A DNA stretch of 64,000 nucleotides from Pseudomonas triticifolii. Its GTDB lineage: Bacteria; Pseudomonadota; Gammaproteobacteria; Pseudomonadales; Pseudomonadaceae. The stretch covers positions 62,001 through 126,000 of the forward strand of contig NZ_JACONV010000013.1 in the NCBI RefSeq assembly GCF_014358015.1. The letters are read 5' to 3'. Both the position numbers and the translations under genes were made by a program. Below the pieces are notes generated by a model, which worked only from the letters and a program-made list of their open reading frames with translations, was not told the DNA's origin and searched no databases. This document shows positions 8,601-17,669 of the stretch, in pieces. The first letter of the stretch is position 1, and every line of letters starts with the position of its first letter.

Positions 8601-9977
8601 ATGACGTCACAAGATGGTTTGAAACGCGGGTTATCCGCCCGCCACATTCGCTTCATGGCTCTGGGCTCTGCCATCGGCACAGGGTTGTTCTACGGCTCGG
8701 CCTCGGCGATTCAACAGGCGGGGCCTGCTGTATTGCTGGCCTACCTGATCGGCGGCGCAGCCGTATTCATGGTCATGCGTGCGCTGGGCGAAATGGCCGT
8801 GCACGATCCCGTCTCCGGCTCCTTCAGCCATTACGCCACACGCTACCTCGGCCCGCTGGCTGGCTTCGTGCTGGGCTGGACCTACGCGTTCGAGATGATC
8901 ATCGTCTGCCTTGCCGACGTCACGGCGTTCGGCATCTACATGGGCTTCTGGTTTCCGGAAGTGCCGCGCTGGATCTGGGTGCTGGGCATCGTATTTCTCA
9001 TCGGCGCGCTGAACCTGTGCAACGTCAAAGTCTTCGGCGAAACCGAATTCTGGCTGTCGCTGCTCAAGGTCGGCGCAATCATCGCGATGATTCTGGCGGG
9101 CTTCGGCATCATGCTGTTTGGCATCGGCACCTCGACCAGCGGTACGGAAGTCGGCATCAGTAACCTGTGGGCGCACGGCGGCTTCATGCCCAATGGCATG
9201 ACCGGCCTGATCGCTTCGTTCGCCGTGGTGATGTTCGCCTTTGGCGGCATCGAGATCATCGGTATCACGGCCGGTGAAGCGAAGGACCCGCAACGCTCAC
9301 TGCCTCGTGCGATCAACGCGGTGCCGCTGCGCATCCTGCTGTTCTACGTGCTGACGTTGTTCGTGCTGATGTCCATCTACCCATGGCCGCAGATCGGCAC
9401 GCAGGGCAGCCCGTTCGTGCAGATTTTCGACAACCTCGGCATCGCGTCGGCAGCGACCATTCTCAACATCGTGGTGATTTCCGCCGCCGTGTCGGCCATC
9501 AACAGCGACATCTTCGGCGCAGGCCGCATGATGTACGGCCTGGCCCGCGACGGCCAGGCACCGGCCAGCTTTGCGCGCCTGTCGCGTCAGGGCGTACCGT
9601 GGATGACCGTACTGGTGATGGGCGTGACCCTGCTGGGCGGCGTGGTGCTCAACTACCTGATTCCGAAAAACGTATTCCTGCTGATCGCCTCGCTGGCGAC
9701 CTTCGCTACCGTCTGGGTCTGGCTGATGATCCTGCTGACCCAGGTCGCGATGCGCCGCGCCATGAACGCCGAAGAAGTCGCCAAGCTGAAATTCCCGGTG
9801 CCGTTCTGGCCCTATGCGCCGGCCGCCGCCATCGTCTTCATGCTGTTTATCTTCGGCGTGCTGGGTTACTTCCCGGACAACCGCGCCGCGCTGATCGTCG
9901 GCGCAATCTGGATCGTGCTGCTGGTCATCGCCTACCGTCTATGGGTCAAACCCAAGTCGCTGACACCTGTTCCTTAG
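8601..9977 (+). CDS. hutT: Histidine permease, amino acid-polyamine-organocation family
   Basis: This is a 458-residue secondary transporter with about twelve membrane helices. The N-terminal signature LSARHIRFMALGSAIGTGLFYGSA and the later GEMAVHDPVSGSFSHYA region are typical of AAT-type amino acid permeases (ProY/HutT group). It follows hutH2 by ~100 bases and precedes hutI by 15. In P. fluorescens the equivalent HutT is the main high-affinity histidine uptake route, so this unit has two uptake systems, ABC and secondary. Substrate is inferred from context. Confidence 0.9.
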   Translation: MTSQDGLKRGLSARHIRFMALGSAIGTGLFYGSASAIQQAGPAVLLAYLIGGAAVFMVMRALGEMAVHDPVSGSFSHYATRYLGPLAGFVLGWTYAFEMIIVCLADVTAFGIYMGFWFPEVPRWIWVLGIVFLIGALNLCNVKVFGETEFWLSLLKVGAIIAMILAGFGIMLFGIGTSTSGTEVGISNLWAHGGFMPNGMTGLIASFAVVMFAFGGIEIIGITAGEAKDPQRSLPRAINAVPLRILLFYVLTLFVLMSIYPWPQIGTQGSPFVQIFDNLGIASAATILNIVVISAAVSAINSDIFGAGRMMYGLARDGQAPASFARLSRQGVPWMTVLVMGVTLLGGVVLNYLIPKNVFLLIASLATFATVWVWLMILLTQVAMRRAMNAEEVAKLKFPVPFWPYAPAAAIVFMLFIFGVLGYFPDNRAALIVGAIWIVLLVIAYRLWVKPKSLTPVP

Positions 9978-9992
9978 CCTGAGGAGGCCTGG

Positions 9993-11198
9993 ATGAAAAC
10001 GCTCTGGAAGAACTGTCACATCGCAACCATGGCACAGGGTAACTACTCGATCATCGAGGATGCCGCCATCGTGACTTCCGCAGCGCTCATCGACTGGATC
10101 GGGCCTCTGACGCAATTGAACGAGTCAAGCTTTGACAGCACGGTGGATCTGGGCGGGGCGTGGGTCACGCCAGGCCTGATCGACTGCCACACCCACATGG
10201 TCTTCGGCGGCAACCGTAGCGGCGAGTTCGAACAGCGGCTGCAAGGCGTGAGTTATGCGGACATCGCAGCCGCAGGCGGCGGCATCGCCAGCACTGTGCG
10301 CGCCACACGTGCAGCGACCGAGGACGAGTTGTATCGCAGCGCCGAGCGGCGTTTGCGGCACCTGCTCAACGATGGCGTGACCACGGTCGAGATGAAGTCC
10401 GGCTATGGGCTGGACCTGGAAAACGAGCGCAAATTGCTGCGCGTGATCCGCAGTCTGGGCAACACCTTGCCGGTCACCGTGCGCGCCACTTGCCTGGCTG
10501 CGCACGCCCTGCCGCCCGAATATGCCAATCGCGCCGACGATTACATCCACCACATCTGCAACGACATGCTCCCGGCGCTGGCCGCCGAAGGGCTGGTGGA
10601 TGCCGTGGACGCGTTCTGTGAATACCTGGCGTTTTCCCCCGCGCAGGTCGAACAGGTGTTCATCACCGCGGGTCAACTCGGGCTGCCGGTAAAATTGCAC
10701 GCCGAACAGCTTTCATCGCTGGGCGGTTCAAGTCTGGCGGCGCGTTACAAGGCGCTGTCGGCCGACCATCTGGAGTTCATGACCGAAGATGACGTCATCG
10801 CCATGGCCGCTGCCGGAACAGTCGCCGTGCTGCTGCCGGGCGCTTATTACTTTCTGCGCGAAACTCAACTGCCGCCACTGGATGCGTTGCGCAAACACGG
10901 TGTGCCCATCGCCATTTCCACCGACATGAACCCTGGTACCTCGCCCGGCCTGTCACTGCGCCTGATGCTCAACATGGCCTGCACGCTGTTTCGCATGACG
11001 CCTGAAGAAGCACTGGCGGGCGTCACGCTCAACGCTGCCAAGGCACTGGGCATGGGCGACACGCACGGGTCACTGGAAGTCGGCAAGACGGCGGATTTCG
11101 TCGCCTGGGACATCGAGCGACCGGCTGATCTGGCGTACTGGCTGGGCGGCGATCTGGACAAACGCATTGTGCGCCATGGCGTGGAATCACTGGTGTAA
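9993..11198 (+). CDS. hutI: Imidazolonepropionase
   Basis: This amidohydrolase-fold enzyme opens the imidazolone ring to form N-formimino-L-glutamate. It has 401 residues. Metal-binding residues are visible as DCHTHMVFGGNR early on, KLHAEQLSSLGG in the middle and ISTDMNPGTSPG near residue 310. The ribosome site GAGGAGG lies just before the ATG (TGAGGAGGCCTGG). It sits between the permease and hutG with short gaps, in keeping with one transcript. Confidence 0.96.
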   Translation: MKTLWKNCHIATMAQGNYSIIEDAAIVTSAALIDWIGPLTQLNESSFDSTVDLGGAWVTPGLIDCHTHMVFGGNRSGEFEQRLQGVSYADIAAAGGGIASTVRATRAATEDELYRSAERRLRHLLNDGVTTVEMKSGYGLDLENERKLLRVIRSLGNTLPVTVRATCLAAHALPPEYANRADDYIHHICNDMLPALAAEGLVDAVDAFCEYLAFSPAQVEQVFITAGQLGLPVKLHAEQLSSLGGSSLAARYKALSADHLEFMTEDDVIAMAAAGTVAVLLPGAYYFLRETQLPPLDALRKHGVPIAISTDMNPGTSPGLSLRLMLNMACTLFRMTPEEALAGVTLNAAKALGMGDTHGSLEVGKTADFVAWDIERPADLAYWLGGDLDKRIVRHGVESLV

Positions 11199-11209
11199 AG
11201 GAGAAGATT

Positions 11210-12016
11210 GTGGACAACGTTCTGACATTCACCCGCGGCCGTATTCCGCTGCTGATCAGCATGCCCCACGCGGGCCTCAAGCTCACGCCCGCCGTGCAAG
11301 CCGGGCTGGTGGACGAAGCACTGAGCCTGCCTGACACCGACTGGCACATTCCGCGTCTGTACGACTTCGCTGCCGAACTGGGTGCGAGCACGCTGGCTGC
11401 CGAATATTCACGTTTCGTCATCGACCTCAATCGCCCATCTGACGACAAGCCGATGTATGCCGGTGCGACCACGGGGTTGTTTCCGACGATCCTGTTCGAC
11501 GGCGTGCCGCTGTTCAAGGAAAGCCAGACACCCGGGCCCGAAGAGCGGGCGACGTACCTGGAGCAGATCTGGATGCCTTACCACCAGACGCTGGAACAGG
11601 AACTGCAACGGCTGCGTGACGCGTTCGGCTACGCCCTGCTATTCGACGCGCACTCGATTCGCGGCCACGTCCCGCACCTGTTCGATGGTCGCCTGCCCGA
11701 TTTCAACCTCGGCACCTTCAACGGCGCCAGCTGCGACGTGGAGCTGGCCAACAGGCTGGAACAGGTCTGCGCCGCCGCCAAGGACTACAGCCACGTACTG
11801 AACGGCCGCTTCAAAGGCGGGCACATCACCCGCCATTACGGCGACCCGGCCAACAACATCCACGCCGTGCAACTGGAACTGGCGCAAAGGACCTACATGG
11901 AAGAATTCGCCCCGTTCCAATACCGCCCGGACCTGGCCGAACCGACCCGCAAGGTCCTGAAACCCTTGCTGGAAACCTTCATTGCCTGGGGGCAGGAGCG
12001 GTTTGGCAAGAGTTAG
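11210..12016 (+). CDS. hutG: N-formylglutamate deformylase
   Basis: This enzyme hydrolyses N-formyl-L-glutamate to glutamate and formate, the last step of the five-step Pseudomonas route (formimino deamination by HutF is not in this window). The 268-residue protein has a zinc-peptidase-like fold. Candidate metal ligands are ISMPHAG near the start, the DLNRP loop, and LLFDAHSIRG near residue 145. The start is GTG 11210 with AAGGAGA upstream, 11 bases after hutI. The last ~69 coding bases are repeated three more times downstream, so the 3' end has been the source of a local tandem duplication. Confidence 0.94.
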   Translation: MDNVLTFTRGRIPLLISMPHAGLKLTPAVQAGLVDEALSLPDTDWHIPRLYDFAAELGASTLAAEYSRFVIDLNRPSDDKPMYAGATTGLFPTILFDGVPLFKESQTPGPEERATYLEQIWMPYHQTLEQELQRLRDAFGYALLFDAHSIRGHVPHLFDGRLPDFNLGTFNGASCDVELANRLEQVCAAAKDYSHVLNGRFKGGHITRHYGDPANNIHAVQLELAQRTYMEEFAPFQYRPDLAEPTRKVLKPLLETFIAWGQERFGKS

Positions 12017-12033
12017 TGGATGAGTAAAAAACC

Positions 12034-12123
12034 GTGAGAGCGAGCTTGCTCGCGAAGGCCATGTCTCAGACTCTACATCTTGACCAGGTGCACTGGCCTC
12101 TTCGTGAGCAAGCTCACTCCCAC
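12034..12123. repeat. REP pair (BIME-like), copy 1 of the tandem array
   Basis: GTGAGAGCGAGCTTGCTCGC faces GTGAGCAAGCTCACTCCCAC across ~35 bases. This is the common Pseudomonas REP sequence, here with one changed base in the left arm. Confidence 0.85.
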
Positions 12124-12221
12124 AGGATGGAACTCTCCGCAAAGTCCTGAAGCCGTTGCTGGAAACCTTCATTGCATGGGGCAGGAGCGGTTTGGCAGGG
12201 GTTAGTGGATGAGTAGAAACC

Positions 12222-12310
12222 GTGGGAGCGAGCTTGCTCGCGAAGGCCATGTCTCAGACTCTACATCTTGACCGGTGCACTGGCCTCTTCGTGAGCAAGC
12301 TCACTCCCAC
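12222..12310. repeat. REP pair (BIME-like), copy 2 of the tandem array
   Basis: It has the same facing arrangement as copy 1, with the left arm in the common form GTGGGAGCGAGCTTGCTCGC. Confidence 0.85.
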
Positions 12311-12410
12311 AGGATGGAACTCTCCGCAAAGTCCTGAAGCCGTTGCTGGAAACCTTCATTGCCTGGGGGCAGGAGCGGTTTGGCAGGGGTTAGTGGATGA
12401 GTAGAAAACC

Positions 12411-12500
12411 GTGGGAGCGAGCTTGCTCGCGAAGGCCATGTCTCAGACTCTACATCTTGACCAGGTGCACTGGCCTCTTCGTGAGCAAGCTCACTCCCAC
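12411..12500. repeat. REP pair (BIME-like), copy 3 of the tandem array
   Basis: Same as copy 2. The final partial repeat unit lacks this pair; a different REP arm type follows at 12601-12622 (GTGGGAGGCGGCTTGCC). Confidence 0.85.
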
Positions 12501-12600
12501 AGGATGGAACTCTCCGCAAGGTGCTGAAACCCTTGCTGGAAACCTTCATTGCCTGGGGCAGGAGCGGTTTGGCAGGTGAATACGTGAACACACGATTCAT

Positions 12601-12622
12601 GTGGGAGGCGGCTTGCCAGGCA
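12601..12622. repeat. Single REP arm, GGCGGCTTGCC type
   Basis: GTGGGAGGCGGCTTGCC followed by AGGCAAG forms a short hairpin. It lies just after the stop of cadA, which is on the other strand, and may help end transcripts from either side. Confidence 0.55.
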
Positions 12623-12636
12623 AGATCAGCTAGCGC

Positions 12637-14874
12637 TCACTTCTTGAGCAACCGCAGCCCGTTGAACACCACCAGCAGGCTCACGCCCATGTCGGCGAAC
12701 ACGGCCATCCACATGGTCGCCAGCCCCGCAAAGGTGATGCCGATGAACAACACCTTGGTGACAATCGCCAAGACGATGTTCTGCTTTAGCACCGCCGAGG
12801 TTTTGCGCGACAGGCGAATAAATGCCGGGATCTTGCGCAGATCGTCGTCCATCAGCGCGACATCGGCCGTTTCAATCGCGGTGTCCGTTCCCGCCGCCGC
12901 CATGGCAAAACCGATCTCGGCCCGCGCCAGCGCAGGCGCGTCGTTGATGCCGTCGCCGACCATGCCGACGCGATGGTTTTGCGCATACAGCCCTTCGATC
13001 GCCGCCAGTTTATCCGCCGGCAGCAGGTTGCCCTGCGCCTGATCGATGCCCACCTGATCGGCAATCGCCTTCGCGGTGTGCGGGTTGTCGCCAGTCAGCA
13101 TCAGCGTCTTGATGCCCAGCTCGTGCAGTTCGGCGATGGCCTGACGACTGCTTTCCTTGACGGTGTCGGCCACGGCGAACAGCGCCAGCGGGCCAGTTGC
13201 GTCGAGCAGCAGCACCACGGTCTTGCCCTGCATTTCCAGCGCATCGAGACGCGCTTCCAGTTCAGGCGAGCACAGCCCCAGTTCTTCCACCAGACGATGG
13301 TTGCCCAGGTGATACATCCGGCCATTGATCTCGCCTTTCACGCCACGCCCGCCCAAGGCTTCGAAATTCGTGACCTCATGCGCCGTGCTGTTGGCTTCGG
13401 CAGCCTTGGCGATGGCCTGAGAAACCGGGTGATCGGAACGACCCGCAAGGCTCGCGGCGATGGCAGGCGCGCTGTCGGCCGCCTCAGCGTGCAGCGCGAC
13501 ATAATCGGTTTGCACCGGCTTGCCGTATGTCAGGGTGCCGGTCTTGTCGAGGGCCAGGTAATCCAGCTTTTCGCCCATTTCCAGGTACACGCCGCCCTTG
13601 ATCAGGATGCCCTTGCGCGCAGCTGCCGCCAGACCGCTGACGATGGTCACAGGCGTGGAGATCACCAAGGCGCAGGGGCACGCCACCACCAGCAGCACCA
13701 GCGCCCGATAGATCCAGTCGAACCACGCGCCGCCGAAGAACAGGGGTGCAATCAGTGCCACCGCCAGGGCCACGACGAACACCACCGGCGTGTAGATGCG
13801 CGAGAAGCTGTCGACGAAACGCTGAGTCGGCGCACGCGAACCTTGAGCCGCCTCAACGGCGTGGATAATCCGCGCCAGCGTCGAGTTGTTGGCCGCCGCT
13901 GTCACGCGATACTCCAACGAACCCGCCTGATTGATGGTGCCTGCGAACACTTTGTCGCCCACGGTCTTCTCGACCGGCAGACTTTCTCCGGTGATCGGAG
14001 CCTGGTCAATGGTCGATTGCCCGGACACGACTTCGCCGTCTAGGCCAATACGCTCGCCGGGTTTTACCCGCACGATGGCATCCAGTTCGACCTTTTTGGC
14101 TTCTACTTCCAGCCAGCTACCATCCGCCTGACGAACGGTCGCCAGTTCCGGCGTCAGTTGCATAAGGCCGCTGATCGCGTTGCGCGCCCGGTCCAGCGAC
14201 TTGGCTTCAATGAGTTCAGCCACGGTGAACAGGAACATCACCATCGCAGCCTCAGGCCATTGGCCGATCAACACGGCACCGGTCACAGCGATGCTCATCA
14301 GGGCATTGATGTTGAGGTTGAAGTTCTTGAGCGCAATCCAGCCTTTCTTGTAGGTCGTAAGACCGCAACTGAAGATCGACACAAGCGCCAGCAGCGCGAC
14401 GACCCAGGTCGGACCCAGCGAAGCAAAATGCACCACTTCGGCAGCCAGTGCCGCCACACCGGACAGCGCCAGCGGCCACCAATGCTTCTTGGGTGCGGGG
14501 GCAGTAACAGCCTCTGAGTCCGCGCCTTCTTCAATCAGGTCGGCCTGCATGCCCAGCGACCCGATGGCGTCACGAATAGGGTCGGTCGACGGCAGGTCAT
14601 GCCAGACGCCGAGGATGCGATTGATCAGGTTGAATTCCAGTTTCTGCACGCCTGCCAGCTTGCCCAGCTTGTTCTGAATTAACGTCTGCTCGGTAGGGCA
14701 GTCCATCGCTTCGATACGGAAACTGCTCAAGCGCGCGTCGGCTGACGCGGCATTGTCGATCGTCACAACGGCGGGCGCTGCCTTGGTGGAACAGCAGGAA
14801 TGCGCGTGCTCTGCATGCACCGCGTCGTGTTCGTCATGACCGTGTGTCGGGGTAACTTTGCTGATCGGGCCCAT
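12637..14874 (-). CDS. cadA: Cadmium/zinc/lead-exporting P-type ATPase
   Basis: This is an inner-membrane PIB-type ATPase that pumps Zn2+, Cd2+ or Pb2+ out of the cytoplasm. It has ~745 residues. The N-terminus is His-rich (HGHDEHDAVHAEHAHSCC) and is followed by one heavy-metal domain with MDCPTE replacing GMTCxxC. Then come the actuator loop, the transport motif ACPCALVIS, the phosphorylation site DKTGTLTYG, the SDHPVSQAI motif and GDGINDAPALARA. I chose ATG 14874 because AGGAG lies 8 bases upstream; a longer frame reaching 14961 would run over the promoter and operator. It is divergent from cadR with a shared operator. Confidence 0.95.
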   Translation of the reverse strand: MGPISKVTPTHGHDEHDAVHAEHAHSCCSTKAAPAVVTIDNAASADARLSSFRIEAMDCPTEQTLIQNKLGKLAGVQKLEFNLINRILGVWHDLPSTDPIRDAIGSLGMQADLIEEGADSEAVTAPAPKKHWWPLALSGVAALAAEVVHFASLGPTWVVALLALVSIFSCGLTTYKKGWIALKNFNLNINALMSIAVTGAVLIGQWPEAAMVMFLFTVAELIEAKSLDRARNAISGLMQLTPELATVRQADGSWLEVEAKKVELDAIVRVKPGERIGLDGEVVSGQSTIDQAPITGESLPVEKTVGDKVFAGTINQAGSLEYRVTAAANNSTLARIIHAVEAAQGSRAPTQRFVDSFSRIYTPVVFVVALAVALIAPLFFGGAWFDWIYRALVLLVVACPCALVISTPVTIVSGLAAAARKGILIKGGVYLEMGEKLDYLALDKTGTLTYGKPVQTDYVALHAEAADSAPAIAASLAGRSDHPVSQAIAKAAEANSTAHEVTNFEALGGRGVKGEINGRMYHLGNHRLVEELGLCSPELEARLDALEMQGKTVVLLLDATGPLALFAVADTVKESSRQAIAELHELGIKTLMLTGDNPHTAKAIADQVGIDQAQGNLLPADKLAAIEGLYAQNHRVGMVGDGINDAPALARAEIGFAMAAAGTDTAIETADVALMDDDLRKIPAFIRLSRKTSAVLKQNIVLAIVTKVLFIGITFAGLATMWMAVFADMGVSLLVVFNGLRLLKK

Positions 14875-14912
14875 TTGGCGCGCTCCTGGATTCTGCTTGT
14901 TGCCAAGTGAAC

Positions 14913-14933
14913 ACCCTGTAGCCACTATAGGGT
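14913..14933 (-). promoter_or_regulatory. CadR operator and cadA promoter
   Basis: On the minus strand, arms ACCCTATAG and CTACAGGGT flank TGG in a 21-bp dyad. The -35 hexamer TTGACC overlaps its left edge, and a -10 region follows after an unusually long (~20-base) spacer. This is the classic MerR-family layout, in which metal-bound regulator untwists the spacer to allow transcription. Confidence 0.85.
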
Positions 14934-14959
14934 CAAGCGCTAAAAACGAGACAAAGCTC

Positions 14960-15406
14960 ATGAAGATTGGCGAACTGGCAAAGTTGACCGATACGCAGGT
15001 CGAAACCGTCCGTTATTACGAACGCGAAGGGCTGTTGCCCGCGCCTGCACGCAGCGATGGCAATTACCGGCTGTACACCCAGGCCCACGTTGAGCGACTG
15101 TCATTCATCCGCAATTGCCGCAGCCTGGACATGACGCTGGAAGAGATTCGCAGCCTGCTGAACCTGCGCGACAGCCCGCAGGATCAGTGCGAAAACGTCA
15201 ACGCGCTGATCGACGAGCACATCGAACACGTCAACGCCCGGGTTGCCAGCCTGCAGACGCTGCAACAACAACTGCTAGACCTGCGCCAACGTTGCGGCAG
15301 CGGCGCAGCCGATCACTGCGCGATTCTGGAACGGCTGGAAGTAACCGGCGCCGTCGCCTCACCCGACGGTGAGCCCTCGCATGTGGGGCGCAGTCACAGT
15401 CATTGA
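14960..15406 (+). CDS. cadR: MerR-family Cd/Pb-responsive activator
   Basis: This 148-residue regulator has an N-terminal winged helix (MKIGELAKLTDTQVETVRYYEREGLL) and a long dimerisation helix. Metal ligands follow: a Cys before the helix (DQCENVN), a C-terminal Cys pair region (RQRCGSGAADHC) and a His-ending tail (SHSH). These match P. putida CadR as I know it. It is transcribed away from cadA across the shared operator and should activate cadA when Cd2+, Zn2+ or Pb2+ is present. The stop is 3 bases from the end of the convergent HD-domain gene. Confidence 0.93.
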   Translation: MKIGELAKLTDTQVETVRYYEREGLLPAPARSDGNYRLYTQAHVERLSFIRNCRSLDMTLEEIRSLLNLRDSPQDQCENVNALIDEHIEHVNARVASLQTLQQQLLDLRQRCGSGAADHCAILERLEVTGAVASPDGEPSHVGRSHSH

Positions 15407-15409
15407 AGC

Positions 15410-15976
15410 TCAACGACTGACCTGATCCTCGAAACCATCCACATACAGGGTCTGGTAACGCGTCATGGTGTCGCTGAGCCGTTGCCGGAGGTATCCGTTC
15501 GCATGGCCCAGCGCATTCAGGATCTGCGCAGACTCGATCAGGTAGGACGCTCGCTTGGCGTGCGTCCATTTGGCAGGCGCTGACTGCAGATTGGTGATGC
15601 GGTCGCACAGTTTGACCGCCGCCGCTTCACGGGAATGCTCGGCGATGCCCTGAAAATAACGCTCCTCGGAAAACGGCACGATCAGGTTCTTGCTCAGGCA
15701 CGCGACGGTCGATGCGACCTCTGCGCCAAACGCCTCTTGCAACTGGATCGTCGTCACATCCGTGTCTTCCACCACGTCATGCAGCAGCGCAGCAGGCAGG
15801 GCAATCTCGAATGCACCCACGGGTTCTTCGCGGTGGGCGAAGATCAGCTCATTGGCAACCATCGCCACGTGGGTCGTGTAAGGGAGATCCGAGCTTGTCA
15901 TGTTCTGCCCGACGTGAGCTTGAGAAGCGAACAGCCAGGCTTTGTTGTAGAGATGTTGCAGGTCAAGGGTAGGCAT
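15410..15976 (-). CDS. HD-domain phosphohydrolase, SpoT/MESH1-like
   Basis: This is a 188-residue protein made almost only of an HD metal-dependent phosphohydrolase domain: HVAMVANEL, the catalytic ALLHDVVEDTD pair, and a later VKLCDRITNL segment resembling the KLADRLHNM motif of RelA/SpoT hydrolase domains. There is no synthetase, TGS or ACT domain. Possible roles are (p)ppGpp or other nucleotide hydrolysis; this is inferred from the motif set only. I chose ATG 15976 with AAAGGAA upstream. Its 3' end meets cadR tail-to-tail. Confidence 0.75.
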   Translation of the reverse strand: MPTLDLQHLYNKAWLFASQAHVGQNMTSSDLPYTTHVAMVANELIFAHREEPVGAFEIALPAALLHDVVEDTDVTTIQLQEAFGAEVASTVACLSKNLIVPFSEERYFQGIAEHSREAAAVKLCDRITNLQSAPAKWTHAKRASYLIESAQILNALGHANGYLRQRLSDTMTRYQTLYVDGFEDQVSR

Positions 15977-16280
15977 CAAGCGGTTCCTTTGTTGACGGGG
16001 TCATCACTGAATCTTCGCGTCGGTTGAAGCGGTTTGCGGGCAGACCGGAACTGGATTGTGTGGGCACAAGACCTCTGTGACATAGCGCTGTATTGCAGCC
16101 AACACAGGAACTGTGGGAGCGAGCTTGCTCGCGAAGGCGATAATCCAGGCGCACTGTCTCTCCTGAAGGTACTGACCCTTTCGCGAGCAAGCTCGCTCCC
16201 ACCAGGTTTCGCATTTCTCCAGCAAGCCTTGTCTACCGCAGCAAGCCCGGAGCGTCAGAACTGATCAAAAGGCATCCAGC
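15977..16280. other. Intergenic region with REP pair
   Basis: No gene is seen. It holds the ribosome site and promoter of the HD gene and one REP pair (separate entry). Confidence 0.6.
16113..16202. repeat. REP pair (BIME-like)
   Basis: GTGGGAGCGAGCTTGCTCGC faces GCGAGCAAGCTCGCTCCCAC across ~50 bases, with both arms perfect. Confidence 0.88.
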
Positions 16281-17669
16281 TCAAGCCTTCGGGACATCCT
16301 CAATGCTTTGCTCAGGCTCAGGCTCAGGCTCTTCGGCCGCCGGCAGCTCGGGTGTCAGGTCCAGGAGGTCTGGGCCGTCATCCTCAACACCCTCTTCCTC
16401 ACTCTCCTCAGGCTCCACCACCAAGGGCGCCAACAGACTCGGATCGGTCACCCCCGTCAGTTTCTTACGCAGGCGCTGCAAATCCCCGACGCTGAGCTTC
16501 AGCAGCTTGGCCGACTTGGTCTTGAGCAACTGGGTGACACTGTCTTCCTCGCCCAACTGCGCCATCTGGCCCGCGAGGTTCATCGCCAGAACCTCGCGCG
16601 TGTAAATGCCGGTGTTGTACTGATACACCGCCGCGATCAGTTCGCGCAGCTCCAGCGGCAGACGCCAGCGGGTGCGCAGCGCAGAGCCGAAAGCCGCCGA
16701 ATATTGCTCCAACGCTTGATCGATCGCCTGCTCATCCAGCTCGCCGCCCGCCAGCAACCATTCCTGCAAGCAACCCAGCACCGCCAGATCGCCCAACGAT
16801 TGCAGCATGCCTGCACAGAAGCAGCGCTCGACATCCAGCTCCAGCATGCCGCTCAGAATCCGGGCGTAATCGGCCGTGCGTTGCGACAGCGTCCAGAACT
16901 GACTGGCCTTGGCCAGCAGCGCATCGCTGGTCAATACCGCCATGCGCTTTTTGGCCAGGCCCGAGGCGATACCAGCCGTTTGCGGCGCGCCCAGCACCGT
17001 CATCGCGCCGCCCAGGGTTTGCACGGGCTTTCCCAGATGCTGGGCAGCCGTATTCGCCGCCGCGATCAGCACCGCCGTAATGTGCGGGTCGTTGCGCAAC
17101 TCCTGCTCAAGCAGCGTTGCATCAAGGCCCGTCGGCCCCTGGCTCAACTGAATCGCGTTAGGCACGTCAACGAACAGCGGCGCGCCATCGGCCACGTCGC
17201 GGCGTTTTTCGAGAAACTTCATCAATGTCAGGCCCGGCGTCAACGCCGGCATGTCGCCCGCTGCAGGCGCACTACGCCCCAGCAACAGCCCTTCCAGACG
17301 CTGCTTCAGGCCTACGGTATCAAGAGGCTTGGTCAGATACGCCGTCGGCGCGAGCGGCAGCACTTCACGCACGCTGGCCGCGTCACTGCGGCTACTGATC
17401 AAAATGAACGGGATGGGCGGCTGACGACGCAGGTTACGAATGCCGCGCAGCAGGCTCAAGCCATCGATAGCGGGCAGTTCACGCGCAGCAATGACCAGAT
17501 CCGGTAGGTGTTTTTTCATCCACTCGATGGCTTGCCTGCCGTCGGTGCACATCTCCAGCTCGACATCGCCACGCACACTCAGCACAAGGTCGCTGAGTGT
17601 TTCGCGAACCCACGGATCAGACTCAGCAATCAATACGCGAGGTACCGCGGGCAAAACTACAGCAGTCAT
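16281..17669 (-). CDS. Receiver-HDOD protein with a degenerate receiver
   Basis: This 462-residue protein has an N-terminal response-regulator receiver (about 10-130), an HDOD output domain (about 180-400, including the AGMLQSLGDLAVLGCLQEWL helix) and an acidic Pro/Glu-rich tail. The receiver keeps an acidic pair (AESD, ~15-18) and the signalling Lys in YLTKPLD (~114). The phospho-acceptor position reads DLVIAARELPAIDG, so the Asp is Ala62 and phosphotransfer is not expected. HDOD proteins often act in cyclic-di-GMP or stress signalling without enzymatic activity; the partner here is unknown. It stands alone, with no kinase nearby. Confidence 0.85.
   Translation of the reverse strand: MTAVVLPAVPRVLIAESDPWVRETLSDLVLSVRGDVELEMCTDGRQAIEWMKKHLPDLVIAARELPAIDGLSLLRGIRNLRRQPPIPFILISSRSDAASVREVLPLAPTAYLTKPLDTVGLKQRLEGLLLGRSAPAAGDMPALTPGLTLMKFLEKRRDVADGAPLFVDVPNAIQLSQGPTGLDATLLEQELRNDPHITAVLIAAANTAAQHLGKPVQTLGGAMTVLGAPQTAGIASGLAKKRMAVLTSDALLAKASQFWTLSQRTADYARILSGMLELDVERCFCAGMLQSLGDLAVLGCLQEWLLAGGELDEQAIDQALEQYSAAFGSALRTRWRLPLELRELIAAVYQYNTGIYTREVLAMNLAGQMAQLGEEDSVTQLLKTKSAKLLKLSVGDLQRLRKKLTGVTDPSLLAPLVVEPEESEEEGVEDDGPDLLDLTPELPAAEEPEPEPEQSIEDVPKA

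Larger units (their letters stand above)
11948..12576. repeat. Tandem repeat made of the hutG 3' end plus inverted REP pairs
   Basis: Near-identical units begin at 11948, 12138 and 12325 (lengths ~190, 187 and 190), with a partial fourth from 12515. Each starts with the CGCAAGGTCCTGAAACCC segment of hutG, runs through the hutG stop and then a facing pair of REP sequences. Unit 1 contains the real hutG terminus; the others are non-coding copies. Small differences (AAG to AAA, GGCAAGAG to GGCAGGGG, 1-3 base gaps) show that the units have diverged slightly. Confidence 0.9.

Noticed and set aside
11948..12576. Possible CRISPR array
   Set aside because: Units are ~189 bp and nearly identical throughout; there are no short repeats with unique spacers and no cas genes.
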